DNA of 64,000 bases. Source: Metaphire vulgaris. Taxonomy: Eukaryota > Annelida > Clitellata > Crassiclitellata > Megascolecidae. Of this stretch, positions 11,078 through 23,870 are shown in pieces (the first letter of the stretch is position 1; the number at the start of each line of letters is the position of its first letter). Made by a program: the position numbers and the translations under genes. The notes beneath the pieces are model-generated. The model saw nothing but the letters and a program-made list of their open reading frames with translations, was not told the origin of the DNA and did no database searches. The stretch covers positions 7,694,006 through 7,758,005 of the forward strand of contig CM030840.1 in NCBI GenBank assembly GCA_018105865.1, given 5' to 3'.

Positions 11078-13330
11078 TCAATCGTGAAAATGCCTACGAT
11101 GAACGTTCGCTTATTTCCAGTCTTCATTTCATCGTCTTATCACGTAGCCAGCGGGAGGCATTGTGTTGCTGTTGCCTCAGGCCACGGAGGAAGCATTACG
11201 CCAGCGGGGTGTCCATTGTATCTGAGGCATTGACCCTATAATAGGTAGGCTAATGTACTTCGTCTTCGTAGGTCGTTAATGACTGATGCAGACATTTTCC
11301 AAACCTTACCCAACTGCTCAACAGCTGGTGACAGAAATTAGGAGACGGATGACGAAGCGACTTCTGCCAATGATACTCTAATGCTTTACTCTGAACAACC
11401 AGACCCGGCCATCCCAGATGACATGCAGCCGCTGTCAGCTGTTAAACATAGGGTGGAATCCATGCGTTTAACTTCTCAAAGACAATTCAGAAGTAGTTTC
11501 GTAGGCCTACACGCCTTTTGAATAATTATAACTATAATAATTATAGCTAAAATAACTATAACTATAATAATTATAATGTTGGCTGGTCTTATCACGTAGC
11601 CAGCGTGGGGGGAGGGGATTGTTGCCTCAGGCCATGGAGGATTACTCAATTGACTTGCCTTCATTATGTCTCCACCCCGCCCCTCACCAAAATAGAATGC
11701 CGGAAGGATATGGGCAGGATGACGGGGTATTACTATAACTAGAATTCGCCAAAGACAGTGCTACAGCCTACAGGCCTACGCAATACATCCCAACTTAGAA
11801 GCTGAATTACAGTATAAGAACATTTTTATCATGCAAATGATCCAAAATTACCAACTGTTTATTCCCTTTTTGTCCCGTCTCCTGCATAAGCTTAGCTCCG
11901 TGCTCTGTGCAGCTACGCTAATCTACCGGAAACTACCAGTTACGCTATTATTACCATTTATTTAGGCTTTCAAAACTCATATTTTTAGATAATTGATAGC
12001 CATCCAAAGATAAAGTCCCCGAAATATGACCCTAAACAATTCAGGGCGTGAGCGAAAGCTGCGATTGGGCCTCTGAGTCGAATTTTTCAAGCAATATGAC
12101 TGATTTTTGTCGAAGCTTATTATGCGACAATTTGCCGCTTTCAAAACACCGTTTGTGCGCTAATTGCATATTTCTGAACAAATCCACCCTTATAAAACGA
12201 TGCACGAACATTTATTCTGTGATCGTATACATAAAGAAGATTTTTTCAAGGGTTTTCGATAATCGTGGTTGTTCCATTATGATCATGATGGCTAATAAAA
12301 TTTATATAGCGCCGCATATCGTCCATTTCAGTATACCGCAGACCTCGTTGTAACGCGGTTCTAGTTATGGACCCCAAAGTCCGCTTTATAACGGGGATCC
12401 CTGTATAAAACAAACAACACTAAACTTTTTGTATTTTTTATTGCGCAATTTGTTATGCATTATATGCATTCAGCAACGTCTTTTTAGCGCAGTCAGTACT
12501 TAGAAGCATTTTACTAAGAGGTTAGGGTTAGATAACTTAAACATTTATTACGATTATCGCAGTGGGACCTATGCCTCGGGGCGCCGAGGTGAGGGGGCGC
12601 CAAAATCGGGTTTTGGGGTTAGTTAAATAGATAGGCCTAAGAAGCAATTGTGACAACTGCTTTTCGCTTGTCAGGAGCAGAGGGAGAGGGGCGCCGCAGA
12701 GAGGGAGAGGAGGCGCCGAGAGACCGCAGGTGATGACCTTTTTTGCTCATCAGCAGTTTGTTGATGGATGTTGAGTTGTCGGGAGGGGGAGGGGGAGCGG
12801 GCACCAACAGTACACCTTGCCCGGGCGCCGAATACCCTCGCTACGCCTGTCAGCGCCGCCCCTAGGGTTGCTGGCGCATTATGCTTGCCCTATAAAAACC
12901 TGTTATAAATATTAGCGCTACACAAAGCACACAATAGCAGATTTATTTTTAGTTTACCGGAAATAGATAGTATGGCCTACCTCGATTTGATCCATTCAGG
13001 CGTTCATCAACGCTTTCAAACATATAGAGATTTGATCAAATTTGTGTAATTTTTTAAAAACTTTGGTGGCTACCAAATTCATAGGTATTTTTAATGCGCT
13101 AATAAAGAACAGTTTCTTACACTTACTAATCTTCGTCATTATCGCGTTGCCAACTGGAGCCATTGCGCCGTTCATGACCAATGTTGATCGCGTCTGACCA
13201 CAGAGTTGGTGCCAAAAAATTATTAAATTTGCGCATATTTAAACTACCGGTATTCATTGGAACTTCTCTTATGTCCCAAAGATATCTTCAGACGAAAGGC
13301 AGGCCTCTTCCTGTTCCAAATCATAGGTAG
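11078..13330. other. intron sequence without recognised gene
   Basis: Inside the 4 kb TA-target element. The only structures seen are two copies of CTTATCACGTAGCCAGCG followed by a similar GTTGCCTCAGGCCA block (11133-11192 and 11587-11642), an ATAATTATAACT run at 11520-11575, and a CG-rich stretch at 12556-12860 that includes a poly-T GATGACCTTTTTTGCTCATC motif. No conserved frame was found. Confidence 0.5.
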
Positions 13331-13454
13331 GTGGCTTATAAACATGCGCACTGTACAGCGGTGCGCACTATCTAAGGATTGACAAAAATTTTTAGCTAGA
13401 AACTGTTGATGCGCATTATGCACAGGTGCGCAATATAACCCGAAAATTACTGTA

Positions 13455-14362
13455 TATATTGTAACAGTACAAGAGCATAATTGTTCAGAGCAAACTTTTA
13501 TTTCCATGTCCTGTACTTAACCTACTAATATCAAAACAATATTGAATTGTTTGTCCATTTGGTACTGATTTCCTTGTTTTATCTGCAATGCTTTGCATTA
13601 ACTTTGACATCAATGTTGATAAAAGTCACGATTTTTTAAATAAAAATTAAAAAATCCTAATTTTGATTTATTTTTCATTTTGGTCAAAATTTTGCAATAT
13701 ACATTTACTTCTCAATTTTTTACCAGCCATTATTTGAAAATAGGCAGCTCATGTGAAAGTAGTTCATATCAGTTCTTGTACTACATAAAAAGTTAAACTA
13801 GCTCTGTATGTAATACATAATGTCAGCAGAACAGACACGTCATTTTGAAGCAGTTATGATATGTGTGTGTGTGCTCTTTCTATCATAATCCTTGAATTGC
13901 TCTGCCATTCTTTGCTCTGCTGCCTGCCAGTTTTACAAGTAACATGAGGCAATTCAATGTAAGAATTCTAAATGGCATCTCTTTTTCTGCCATTATTCAC
14001 TGTCATTCAGTGTCTTTGCTTAAACTATCAGAACTACTAAATTCTGCTATCTATTCTATTCTAATTTCTTAGTATACTATGCATTGCTGGAGATTTGTAC
14101 TGACTTTTGACTATGCGCTGTTATCTTAGTTAAGTGCTGACCACCTTTTCTTCCAGGCGGCGTAACTTCTGCGCCTGTTTGTCTGTCTCTGCCTGAGCTG
14201 GGACAGTGGGACTGCTGAGTAGTGGGCAACACATGCAGAGTATCACAAGTGCACGCACAGCAGACAGCTTCAGTACTGTATGCTTTATATGATTGTGTTA
14301 TCTGCATTTAGAAGTGACCTATTGGCTACTGGCTTAATGCAACCACTTCTTGCTAACATTCA
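13455..14362. other. intron sequence, nothing recognised
   Basis: AT-rich unique-looking DNA. The short minus-strand frame at 14307-14077 has no family features and is probably chance. Confidence 0.5.
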
Positions 14363-14640
14363 TCATTGTCATCATAGTTACTTCCTGCCAGCTTATTAGC
14401 GACAATAGCTAGACACAAAACTTCTCCATTTATCTTTTTCCATTGTTAATATCCTTCCATCGATTAATTACTGATAACTGCATCTTTCAAAGTCTTCTTT
14501 TATGTTATTCATCCACTTTTTCCTGGGCCTTCCTTTTCCTCTCTTGCCTTCTTTGTATGTGTAGAGTGCTTTATATGGGAGTCTGTTGTATTTCATTCCA
14601 TTTACATGTCCATACCATGCTAACATTACTAAGTGATTTT
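14363..14640 (-). mobile_element. RTE-like LINE, C-terminal tail fragment
   Basis: Minus strand from about 14575 reads ALYTYKEGKRGKGRPRKKWM and NNIKEDFE, the basic end typical of the RTE proteins in this window. The 3' side (14363-14380) has CATCATTGTCATCATAG, matching the RTE tail type. Confidence 0.7.
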
Positions 14641-15049
14641 TTTATTCAAATTTTTATGTTGATATTTATCACTGATTAAAAATCAAGATTTATTTTGATT
14701 AAAATCACATGATTTAAATTATCTCCACTCTGATATGTTATTATATTTTGCTGACTCCATCTAGAAAGTCTGCAGCATCATCATTCCAGTTTAGCCTTGT
14801 TTAAGGTCACTGTGTTGAAATTGTACCTAGGATGGTTTATTCATGAATTGTTCTTCCTCTCTTTTCTTTGACTTCTGCTACACCTTGTATCCATCTTTTT
14901 CTATAATTTGTTTCCTTACACATACATGCCTTTTCTGAATTCATCTCAATTTTATGCACTTGACTTAGTGTCACATCCATCATGCTAATTTTGTTTTAGG
15001 GTATCTGCCACTTCATGCACTAAAGAAGACAACTAAACTAAAGAAGAGA

Positions 15050-15320
15050 CTATAAAAATGTTGGTCTTGAGCATAATCCTATATGTCTTGGAAACCTGGA
15101 CTCTGCAGAAAAAGGACATACAAAAGATGGAAGCATTTGAAAAGACAAAAGGAAGACCAAGGAGGATGCTAATGGACTGGAATGATGAAGAAGACAGATG
15201 CACAGTCTCTCAAAACCTATGCAGAAATCAAGGAATAAGCATGGCACAGAGAGGAATGGAAACAATGGAGCCCTGAACCTATCTCAGGAGAGAAAACCTG
15301 ATGATAATGATGATATCTTG
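15050..15320 (+). mobile_element. RTE-like LINE fragment with internal deletion
   Basis: The frame 15058-15276 joins LYVLETWTLQKKDIQKMEAF (post-RT region) directly to KGRPRRMLMDWNDE (basic tail), so about 80 residues are missing between them. A GATGATAATGATGATATC tail follows at 15300. Confidence 0.75.
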
Positions 15321-15492
15321 CATTGCAGCATGCCTAACCATGTGGCATTTGCATGGTGTACAGGGGCGGTTCCACGTTGTGGATGACTGGGGATGCATCC
15401 CCCTACTGACCTACCAAAAATGCTTGTGTGGTGTTGCATACATTTCTGAGAAAATTATTGGTATTTATTTCTTGGTAGTACTTTAGTCTAAT

Positions 15493-15753
15493 CAGTGCCG
15501 GATTACCCATTAGGCAGAGTAGGCAACTGCCTATGGGCCCCGCGACTTTTAGGGGCCCCACAAGACAGTGAAAAAAGAAATTTTTACTTACTTATTCTTA
15601 AGAATAGCGCTATGCGAAAGGCACGTGCCGACGCTGACGTCATACAATAATGTTTACACTTAAATGGCGTTCTAGTAGTCATTAGGGGCCTAGCCCCTGG
15701 AGCCCCAAAAGTCTGACTGCCTATGGGCCTCCACGGTGCTTAATCCGCCACTG
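15493..15753. mobile_element. hAT-like MITE with perfect 8-bp target duplication
   Basis: The ends are CAGTGCCGGATTA and TAATCCGCCACTG, flanked on both sides by AGTCTAAT. The interior holds inverted CTGCCTATGGGCC segments. It lies about 130 bp inside the hAT-like element starting at 15361. Confidence 0.88.
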
Positions 15754-15794
15754 AGTCTAATAGTTATGCTTACTGACTAACTACAGTTCAGACC

Positions 15795-17560
15795 AGACTA
15801 AATAAATTAAATATAAAATTTGGTGTTCCTCAAGGCTCTATTCTAGGGCCACTCCTATTTATTATTTTTATAAATGACCTTCCAAATGTTACATTTTACT
15901 TTAATTACTTATTATTTGCAGATGATACCAATTTAGTGGCTAGTCACTCCAATTTAGATGAACTCATTTCTCAAATAAATGTTGAACTACTTAAAATTAC
16001 TGATTGGTTTACAAATAATAAACTATTATTAATTATTGATAAAACCAATTTTATAATTTTTAGACCTAAATGCAAATTAATACCTAACTGTATTCCTAAA
16101 CTGAAAATCAATAACATAGAAATTCTACAAAAAACATCTACAAAATTCCTGGGAATAATAATTGATGAAAATCTTAACTGGAAAGAATATACAGAATTGC
16201 TGATTAACAAATTATCTAAGAAATTAAATATTTTTAGGCATATAATGAAATTATTAATAAAAAAGCCCTTTTAAGCATTTACTTTACAATGATTCACCCC
16301 TACCTAACATATTGTAATATTATTTGAGTTTTAATTATAAATGTATTATTGAAAAGATTCAAAAAATTCGAAATAGGTCACTCAGATTAGCTATTAAAGA
16401 AAATCAATATAGCAATTCAATAAATCTATATAAAACTTTAAATATTCTTAATATTGCTGATATTCATAAACAACAAACCTCAATCTTTATGTTTAAATAT
16501 ACTAAAAAAAACTTTTACAGCAGATTTTTTATAAAAATGAATATTTCAAAATAATTAGCAAATTACATAATCACAATGTAAGAAGTGACAAACAATATAC
16601 TATTCCTTTTATTATTATTATTATTATAAATGTCAATTTGTATAGCGCTCTGTGCCTGGCGAAGGCCATAGTCAAGAGCGCTTTACAGAAGCCTCTGATA
16701 TGAAATGCTAAAAAGATGCATCTTGAGTTTCATTGCAAATTTATCGGGAGTGGTTTCGCTAGTTATTTCCTCGGGGAGGGAGTTCCAAAGTCTAGGGTTC
16801 CCCCTCGAGAAAGATCTATCCCCGAATTTGGCTGTCTTAGACGGGGGAGGGACAGCAAGCTGGACCCGGCGACTTGATCGTAGCTGCGAGTGTCTGTCAG
16901 ATAGGGAGGGTCGGTGCACCAGTCTCGATAAATACTCTAGACAGCACGGGTCGTGTAAAGCTCTGAACGTCAACCAACATCGTTTGAATGCTATCCGTTC
17001 AGGTATCCGGAGCCAGTGAAGGTGGTCTCATAACAGCGGTGTGGTGTGTTCGTTCCACCTGGCTCCGAATATTAGCCGCGCAGAAACGTTAAGTACCGGT
17101 ACTGATTGAAGGCGGTTCAGTAGGCTGTCCGGGAGTCCGAGGAGTAGACTCTTCCATGGCAGCGGAAATTCTCCACTGCTGAGAGACTTTGACAAGACTT
17201 TTGCGAGGAAGGGCGCGAGCGTCTCGATGGACTCTTTGAGGAGCCATGCAGGTAGTGGATCGGCTGAACATTGTTTGCTCGGCATTGACCTCACTGTCGC
17301 GATTATCTCAGTTGTCGTAGGGGCTGAAAACAGCGAAAGGGAGGACGAAGAGTGTTCCGTAAACTCAGCGGGTCGAGCGTTGGACGTCCTATCCCTGATG
17401 GTGTCAATTTGCTAAAGCTAACACTAGAATATTTACTATAAAAGTTTTTGGGCCTCGAATATGGAATGCCCTCCCCGCCTATATAACTAATATAATAAAT
17501 TTAAATGAATTTAAAAGAGAAATTTAAAAATATATGCTACTTTCCAAATAACAAACTTAT
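15795..17560 (+). mobile_element. CR1/Jockey-group LINE fragment split by an L2
   Basis: Plus strand gives FGVPQGSILGPLLFIIFIND, LLFADDTNLVAS (intact FADD, about 15917), then the frame 15936-16274 with ITDWFTNNKLLLIIDKTNF and KFLGIIIDENLNW. After stops, the C-terminal portion continues to about 16600 and resumes at 17413 with FGPRIWNALPAYI. Removing 16605-17412 joins RSDKQYTIPF to AKANTRIFTI in frame. It is very AT-rich, unlike the L2 copies. Confidence 0.82.
16605..17412 (-). mobile_element. L2/CR1-like LINE, 5'-truncated, with ATT tail
   Basis: Minus strand encodes LLKESIETLAPFLAKVLSKS (about 17250-17190), then after frame breaks FGARWNEHTTPLL, LTFRALHDPCCLEYLSRLVH and the end RSFSRGNPRLWNSLPEEI. 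The 3' end TATACAAATTGACATTTATA precedes ATT repeats at 16605-16627. An almost identical 3' end in plus orientation lies at 42546-42735. Confidence 0.85.
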
Positions 17561-17694
17561 CTAAGTAATTAATTACATTTATTGCTATCTCAATGACTTA
17601 TGTTGAATTTGTCTAGTGTCTACTAATTATGACATATTTAGAATTTACTAAACTTCATTGATTCCCCCACCAAGAGTTCTTGGAACCACTACTG

Positions 17695-18093
17695 ATGGCA
17701 TATGTTCCAAAACTGTCCAAGTGCAATTTATTTTAGCCAAATTTATGTAACATGTTTCATTATTTGATGCGTTGTGTGGATTTTGTCAATATTATTATAA
17801 AATTATTACTATTATTTGCCCATTTAATACATGCTAGTTAGAAATTATTAAAGGAATTTTTAAAAAAGAGACTTTGAGCAATGTCATTTTAAAAGGCTTA
17901 ATTAATGGTGTCAAGATAAACATTTGTTTTATGCACTGTAGAAGAGCTCTGCTTGCTATTGCCTGGCCACAATGCAGTCAGTATCTGGTGTGTTATTGTT
18001 TCTGTGGATGGTTTTCTATCCCACAGTGGGAGACAAAAATTAAACTTGGATAGAAAATGAGGGTTATTAATTGAATATGCTGTTTCACAACAG
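17695..18093. other. intron sequence before the 18094 exon
   Basis: No gene or repeat recognised, apart from the weakly pyrimidine-rich acceptor ending ACAACAG. Confidence 0.5.
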
Positions 18094-18265
18094 GGTTACA
18101 ACCGCATTATTGTGTTCAGTCGTCCATTCTACTTCTGCCTGTGTGCTTCACTTGTTCTGGTGTTGCACTATGGCAGCCTGATGTGGCAGGGTACAGCATT
18201 CAAGCTCTATGGTGTGCCATTCACTGTCCAAGACATCTTGATTTTCTTCAGGGATTTTGTCAAGG
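18094..18265 (+). CDS. pcnx: pecanex-like protein, exon (membrane core)
   Basis: The exon starts after a pyrimidine-poor ACAG acceptor and ends at G|GTAAAA. It is 172 bp, entering in phase 0 and leaving one base into a codon. It encodes GYNRIIVFSRPFYFCLCASL, a hydrophobic stretch to MWQG, then LYGVPFTVQDILIFFRDFVK. This matches the pecanex order YSRPVYFCxCC...LRDF seen in vertebrate PCNX proteins. The C-terminal end joins in frame to the next exon, giving [16 protein letters not shown]. The upstream intron is about 9.1 kb and filled by transposons; the downstream one is about 11.8 kb. Confidence 0.93.
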
Positions 18266-18467
18266 GTAAAATCTCAATTTTCTCTGTGTACTGGCTTGAT
18301 ACTGTGATGTTGCAGACACATTCTTAGATACATACTGCAATTTTTTATATTTATGCTTGTAATAGTAGCGCCAGCAAATTTACATGTAGTAATAGCATTA
18401 TATCACTAGTGAAAATAGCACTAGTGAATTTAAACTTGAGACTTAAAAATTTCCATCAACTACCATG

Positions 18468-18471
<4 letters not shown>

Positions 18472-18548
<77 letters not shown>
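18472..18548. repeat. TA dinucleotide microsatellite
   Basis: Uninterrupted (TA)n of about 77 bp in the second pecanex intron seen here. Confidence 0.97.
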
Positions 18549-18551
<3 letters not shown>

Positions 18552-18981
18552 CCCAATAAAAAACTAAACCAATAGTTTTTCTAGCATAACTTTTAGAAAT
18601 GTAGAAATAATTTTATGATTTTTGGCTTGATGACATTATTTGATAGGTTGTTTGAGACATAGATTTATTATTATCATCACTATATGCCATCTATCTATGG
18701 CAGAGTCAGACTAAAGTTGATGCCAGTTTGCATTGGGTGTGTGTCAAGAAATGTTTACCCTGCAGACATCTTGAGGACCCCATACTTCTTTAGTGCTATC
18801 GTAATGTATTTAGCATCATTCGATGATATCAAATTATGTAGACTTCTAAACATTGAACCGTGGTGAATGAAGAAACAAAAGAATAATCATGTGATCTAAT
18901 CTAATCATCACTGTATTGTAGAGATTTTGGCATATTTTTATGTGGTTACTGAAATCTGATTATTTGAGAGCGGCACCTACT

Positions 18982-20387
18982 TACCGTTTATACTCGCAGA
19001 TAAGTTGAGAAATTTATGCAGAAAAATTCGCTTAGAAACGCAGTCGACTTATCTGCGAGTCAATGCAATTTTCCAAAGAATTTTGGGAAAGAAACGCATT
19101 TCTAATGAATTACAACGTTAAGCCAAGTTGCGTCTACCGATATTTAAAGACGCTTCCATCAAAAGACGCTGGATGTCTGGATCATTTCTTAAGTAGGCAC
19201 CGTCACTCTACGGCAGTTAGCTTTAGTCTATCATTTAATTAGGGACCAACCAGGTAAACAATTTCCACTGAGTACCGAATCCGATATGTGCCATTTGCCA
19301 GAACCGGGTACGAACCGAGTAGTACTAGTAGCGGCATCTCTGAGTTCAGAGAGAAATTAAAAATTTCCAAATGTTGCTACTTAATTTTGGATTAGACATT
19401 CTAGGATGAGAATTGATATTTATTAACTTTATTTTTTACAAATTTGAATGGCGGCTGCATTCGCAAATGGAAACGGCGGAGGTCGGCGGAAACCATAGAG
19501 TCATAGACTATAATATTTAGATGAAATGGAATTTATATAGTCCTATTACGAGTTTGATTTAATTTTTCCATTTTTAACTAATTGTGTGCGTATTACTTGC
19601 CGGTGGTGGCGGCGACGATGACGTCGGTGGCGGCGACGGCGGGGGCGGCGACAATAACGGCGATGACGGCAAGGATGACGACAACGGCGGCGGCAGTGAC
19701 GACCATGGCCGTGGCGAATGTCCGGGGCAATTCTAATTGGTGATTCCTATAGAAAGCGGTCTTTTGTAAAAGAAACGTTCACAGCAGACGGCAGTCGTTC
19801 CAACTAGTCTTGGAGGCGCCAATCTCAGAGTCTACCATAGAGTTCTACCGGCCATGTCCTCTTGGACAATAGCGCTATATAAATCAACCTATAACTAACG
19901 TCAATGGAATAAAGTCCGGTCCAAGATGGCGGTCCAGACACTCGACGGCGAACGACCAAAAACGTCCAAATCTACCCGGAGAAAGTGAAGAGGACCCCAC
20001 AAAAACAATGAGAAGTCCGCACTCCGCAAATTTAGTGCTACAACCCAGCACAAGATGCCGGCAAACTGCCAAGAACGACGATCTTCCGAGGCACGCGCAT
20101 ACACGTACTAAGCAGTCGGAGGGCTCCAAACCGGCATTGTGGGTTATATCAAGTGAACAACACGGCCTGCAAACAGCTTGGAGGCGCCAGGATTGGGGAA
20201 TAGAGTGTCCGTCTGTTGACCCAATTTCAATGTAGATCAGTTGTAATTATGCAATTCAAAGAGTCTGTAGGCTCCTAAAATTTCGTTGTCGACTTATACG
20301 CGGGTCATAGCAAATTTCCTTAATTTTTAAACTAAAAACGGGGTCGACTTATCTGCGAGATCGACCTCTCCGCAAGTATATACGGTA
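18982..20387. mobile_element. TA-target DNA transposon (TATACTCGC ends), long copy
   Basis: The left end is TA|CCGTTTATACTCGCAGATAA and the right end CTCCGCAAGTATATACGG|TA. GTCGACTTATCTGCGAG occurs just inside both ends. The short copy at 61679-62299 is alignable over both ends. The middle (19430-20160) has GGCGGCGACGG-type triplets and an L2-like 3' snippet (AGCGCTATATAAATC at 19871). No transposase was found; frames at 19884-20235 are unsupported. Confidence 0.8.
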
Positions 20388-20924
20388 GACATGGGCCACG
20401 TAGCCAATTTTATATCTTTTACCATTGTTGCTCTAAATGTGTTCCATTTGACCTTTTACTCATCTTTTCCGCACTCTAACCCTGACGTCATCAGTTAAGT
20501 AGCAAACATAATCAAACGTAAAATCATTGTAATGGTGTGCTGCAGTGATAATGTTCCTTTGGTAAATTGTTTTGTTGTTTAACTTCAGCTCCAATGCCTT
20601 CTCATAGCTAAACTATATCTACTAAATAATTAAACAGGCCCGTCGAGTCTTTTAGTCCTTGTCTGACATTCATGTAGGCTTAGGATAGCTGACTAGCTGT
20701 GTTACACAATGTTACCAATCAGTAGTCCAGTATCCCCAGAAAGAACCCGGGCCTACTATTTGCCAAGTAGATTACCCTGATTCCTAAGTCCTAGATCTGT
20801 TCTAATCTAAAAATGTGCCTCTTAAAAAAATTCTTGTCAACATATGACATGTTTAAAAAATGTGGTTTGCTTTCATTATTACATTAATGTTGCTGCCTCT
20901 CTATAGTCTCTAGGAACGGGTACG

Positions 20925-21080
20925 GGTACAGGTCCTTGTACCCGTACCTGTACCCACGGGTACGGGTAGAGTAAACATTTTACGGGTCGGGTACGGGTAT
21001 AGCGCTACGGGTAGGGTAGGGTAGGGTAAGGTAAGGAAGTTTTGGTACGAGTAGGGTAGGCATTTTGCTATACCCGCACA
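20925..21080. repeat. self-complementary GGGTAC repeat block
   Basis: GGGTACGGGTACAGG is followed by its complement CCCGTACCTGTACCC, then by GGGTAGGGTAGGGTAAGG runs. It ends TACCCGCACATCTCTAG and starts near CTCTAGGAACGGGTAC, so it may be a small MITE. No target duplication was confirmed. Confidence 0.6.
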
Positions 21081-22538
21081 TCTCTAGTATGTACTATATA
21101 AATTGCAAATTTTAATGGAAAAAAGAATAGCAATTTTAAGGGATATAAGAAAAGCAAGCTTGTTGTTTGACCTGGCAATGTTTTTCTGCTCATAAATGCT
21201 TTTTTCACTTCAAGCCTGAAACATTTTCAATGTGCTGTCCATATTCCGGAAAATGCTGGTTGTGATTTTCAGCCTCTAACAACTTGGCCCCAGCCTCTGC
21301 TTGCCACTCCCCTAAGCATATACATTGCCCCCGTTGCCGCTCACTCACAGTTTTCGGCATTTCTTTGTTTCTTGATAGATTTCTAGGTTGACATAACAAA
21401 AAATGAAGATGACCTTTTTTAGTCCTCAAGCCTTTTTCATACGATGGCCAGTTTTAACATGATGACTAGCCAGCTGCCGGCCCCGCTACATGCGTCTAAA
21501 CCATTTTTGTCCCATGTTCACTTTCTTCCTGTCCACCGAAAGAGACATTTACTGTACATCTTTTTCTTTTCAACTATGTAAAATTATTGTTTTTCTTCAT
21601 GTACCCCCCTGGCAGCAGCTTGCATACCCCTAAGGGTACGGGTCCCACCGGTTGGGAACCTCTGGTCTAAGCCAGCGGTTTTTAATGTTGTCCGCAGACC
21701 CCCAGGGGTCTGCGACAAGGTGTCAAGGGGTCCACAAATATGCCAAGGAAAAGTTTTAATTTTTTAGATTATTCACTTTTACTTTTCTCATAGCTAATTT
21801 AAGAACGGCTAAGTGTCTAAGAATAAGCAGCGGTTGTCACATTATTTTCATAAGTATTTTAGAGATGATGATTTTATGACATAATCATGTTTGACTGGGT
21901 TCGAAATTTATTTAAATGTCAGTTGACCGATTTAATTGGATCGAACAAGAATAACTGGCTGAATTGCCATCTCACAGAACAATTCGCTTGGAGTTTTAAA
22001 AAAAATCACTGTTGTCATTCTGTATGGCATATTCTCTAGAATATCCCCTGTTGTCTGAGAAAGCCATCAATCTTCTGCTGCCATTTGCAACCACCTACTT
22101 GCGCGAATAAGCTTTTTCTGCAGTCACTGCCATAAAAACCAAATACAGATCACGGCTGAACATAGAGGCTATTATTCACGTACATTTGTCAAACACACCA
22201 TTATGTTTGGATAAACTCTGCGGCACGAAGCAGGCACGCCCTTCACACTGACCAGAGGTTGATCTCAGTTTTAATAACTGTCTTAATTACTTGATGTTAT
22301 TTTGAATTTTACAGTATCTAATTACTTTTTATCGGTGTTTGCAGCAGTGCACTCAATTAGATTAGAACAGGGTTGCGCAACCTTTTTGGTGTTGCCGGCC
22401 GCATTACAGACTTGTTTACTTCATAACGGCCACCAACGAGTCCAAGTAATATTTTACGAAAGACGCATTATAACGGAACATACCGGTAATGTTCCTGACA
22501 ATATCGAACTTCCCTCATTTCTACATGTGTAATAAATG

Positions 22539-22782
22539 CAGGCCTGAGGAGAGGGGGTGCAGCCTGTACATTGTACCGGGGCCCACGGAGGTTTTAGGGG
22601 CCCGCGGCCGGTGATAATGATGTATTAATATAAGTGAAAAAGGTTTTTTTGCTTGTCAGACCATTTTGGAGAGTAGAAAAACGTTTTTTTTGCTCATCAG
22701 GTTTTTCGGAGACTTGATAAATTTTTTTCAGGGCCCACAAATTTTTTTGTACTGGGGCCCAGAATTTTTCTTGGCGGCCCTG
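22539..22782. mobile_element. hAT-like MITE inside the larger hAT
   Basis: The termini CAGGCCTGAG and GGCGGCCCTG are flanked by perfect AATAAATG repeats. The interior has GGGGCCC-rich shoulders and two poly-T motifs (GGTTTTTTTGCTTGTCAG and CGTTTTTTTTGCTCATCAG) shared with other MITEs in the window. Confidence 0.85.
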
Positions 22783-23654
22783 AATAAATGTCTGCGTAGT
22801 TGTCATAACTAGTATTATTATTCCAGGACAATTTATGTAGCTCTGTACACATGGTTTAAAATCCAAAATCAAAAGCACTTTGACAACGCTGACATGTCAA
22901 TGAAGGTCAGAAGGTGGCGATGTTAAAATCCACTGTGATGATGGAAAAACTTTGCTGCCGTGAAGAAGTCCAGTGCAGAGTCCTTTAGAAGCAGTCCTTC
23001 AAAGAAACTGTAGCCCCATTGACATGCCAACGAGGAACGGAAGATGATGTAAGAGTCCGCGAGTTGGTAGTAGGAGTTATGCACGCAGATGTAACCATCA
23101 GTGAGTTCCTAAAGAAGCGGTCTTCCGTAAGAAGATAGTTCCGTCGTCGAAATCGGCAAATCCGACGATGATGGAAAATCTGACGACGTCCAGAACGACA
23201 GTCAACTGCAAATCCGCCGAATTTCCACGCGGCAGCCACTAACAATGACTGACTTTGGCGCACATTCGACGGGAAGCGACCGGCTTGAACTTCCAGACCA
23301 ACGTTGAAGGTAGAGGACGGCACGAGACACGTTTTAAACTGAAGAGCGGAACGCAGTCCTCACGTAGATGGAGACTCCAGCGACGTCCAGAACGCAGTCC
23401 ATCACCGCCGCCTAGAGCTACAACAATAGCCAACATGGCGGCGTCCAGCCCGCAGAGGTGAGACCGACTGGATACTTTCAGAACGACGCGAAACAGAAGA
23501 GGACGGCTAAAACTCCTCAGCAAACTGACGAACGAGAAGCAGTCCTCATGCCCGGCGCAAAATTCACAGACAGAGCGTCAGCAAATGCCGAGAAACGCCG
23601 GCGAAACGCGGCACACACAACATGTGCTGTCTGCCATAGATAGGCGCCAAACAT

Positions 23655-23870
23655 CAGTGATGTTAACAAGGACTGACCCCCCAAGGACAAGGATAAGGAC
23701 AAGGACTGACCCCCCAAGGACGAGGATAAGGACAAGGACTGACCCCCAAGGACGAGGATAAGGACAAGGACCGACCCTCCAAGGACGAGGACAAGGACGA
23801 GGACTTACCCCTCAAGCACAAGGACCACAAGGACTGACCCTCAAGGACAAGGACCAACTTCTGTCAGACA
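23655..23870. repeat. AAGGACAAGGACTGACCCCC minisatellite, array 1
   Basis: About seven degenerate units of roughly 30 bp built from AAGGACRAGGA and TGACCCCC. Leu-Ser-rich minus-strand frames over it are artefacts. A related array lies at 24355-24665. Confidence 0.9.

Larger units (their letters stand above)
9427..13454. mobile_element. TA-target DNA transposon (about 4 kb) holding other repeats
   Basis: The left end is TA|CCGTAATTTCCAGGGTATAG at 9427 and the right end TATAACCCGAAAATTACTG|TA at 13454. Subterminal GCGCACTATGCA-type sequences face each other at 9478-9500 and 13355-13430. The interior contains an RTE (9548-10675), a hAT-like MITE (10887-11077), a short duplicated sequence (about 11133-11192 and 11587-11642) and unassigned DNA. 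No transposase is visible. Confidence 0.7.
15361..17694. mobile_element. hAT-like element expanded by nested insertions
   Basis: The left end is CAGGGGCGGTTCCACG at 15361 and the right end CTTGGAACCACTACTG at 17694, with flanks ATGGTGTA and ATGGCATA (6 of 8). The same ends occur in the compact copy at 30277-30625, including the inner GATGACTGGGGATGCATCCC block. The interior is occupied by a MITE (15493-15753), a LINE (15795-17560) and an L2 (16605-17412). Confidence 0.6.

Noticed and set aside
21600..21664. Second hAT right end (CACCGGTTGGGAACCTCTG) next to 21673
   Set aside because: It resembles the right ends at 41440 and 51542, but no left end or target duplication was found, so it was not listed as an element.
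22985..23643. Overlapping plus- and minus-strand frames that look like a small gene
   Set aside because: No family resemblance, GC-rich composition on both strands, and location inside a hAT element.
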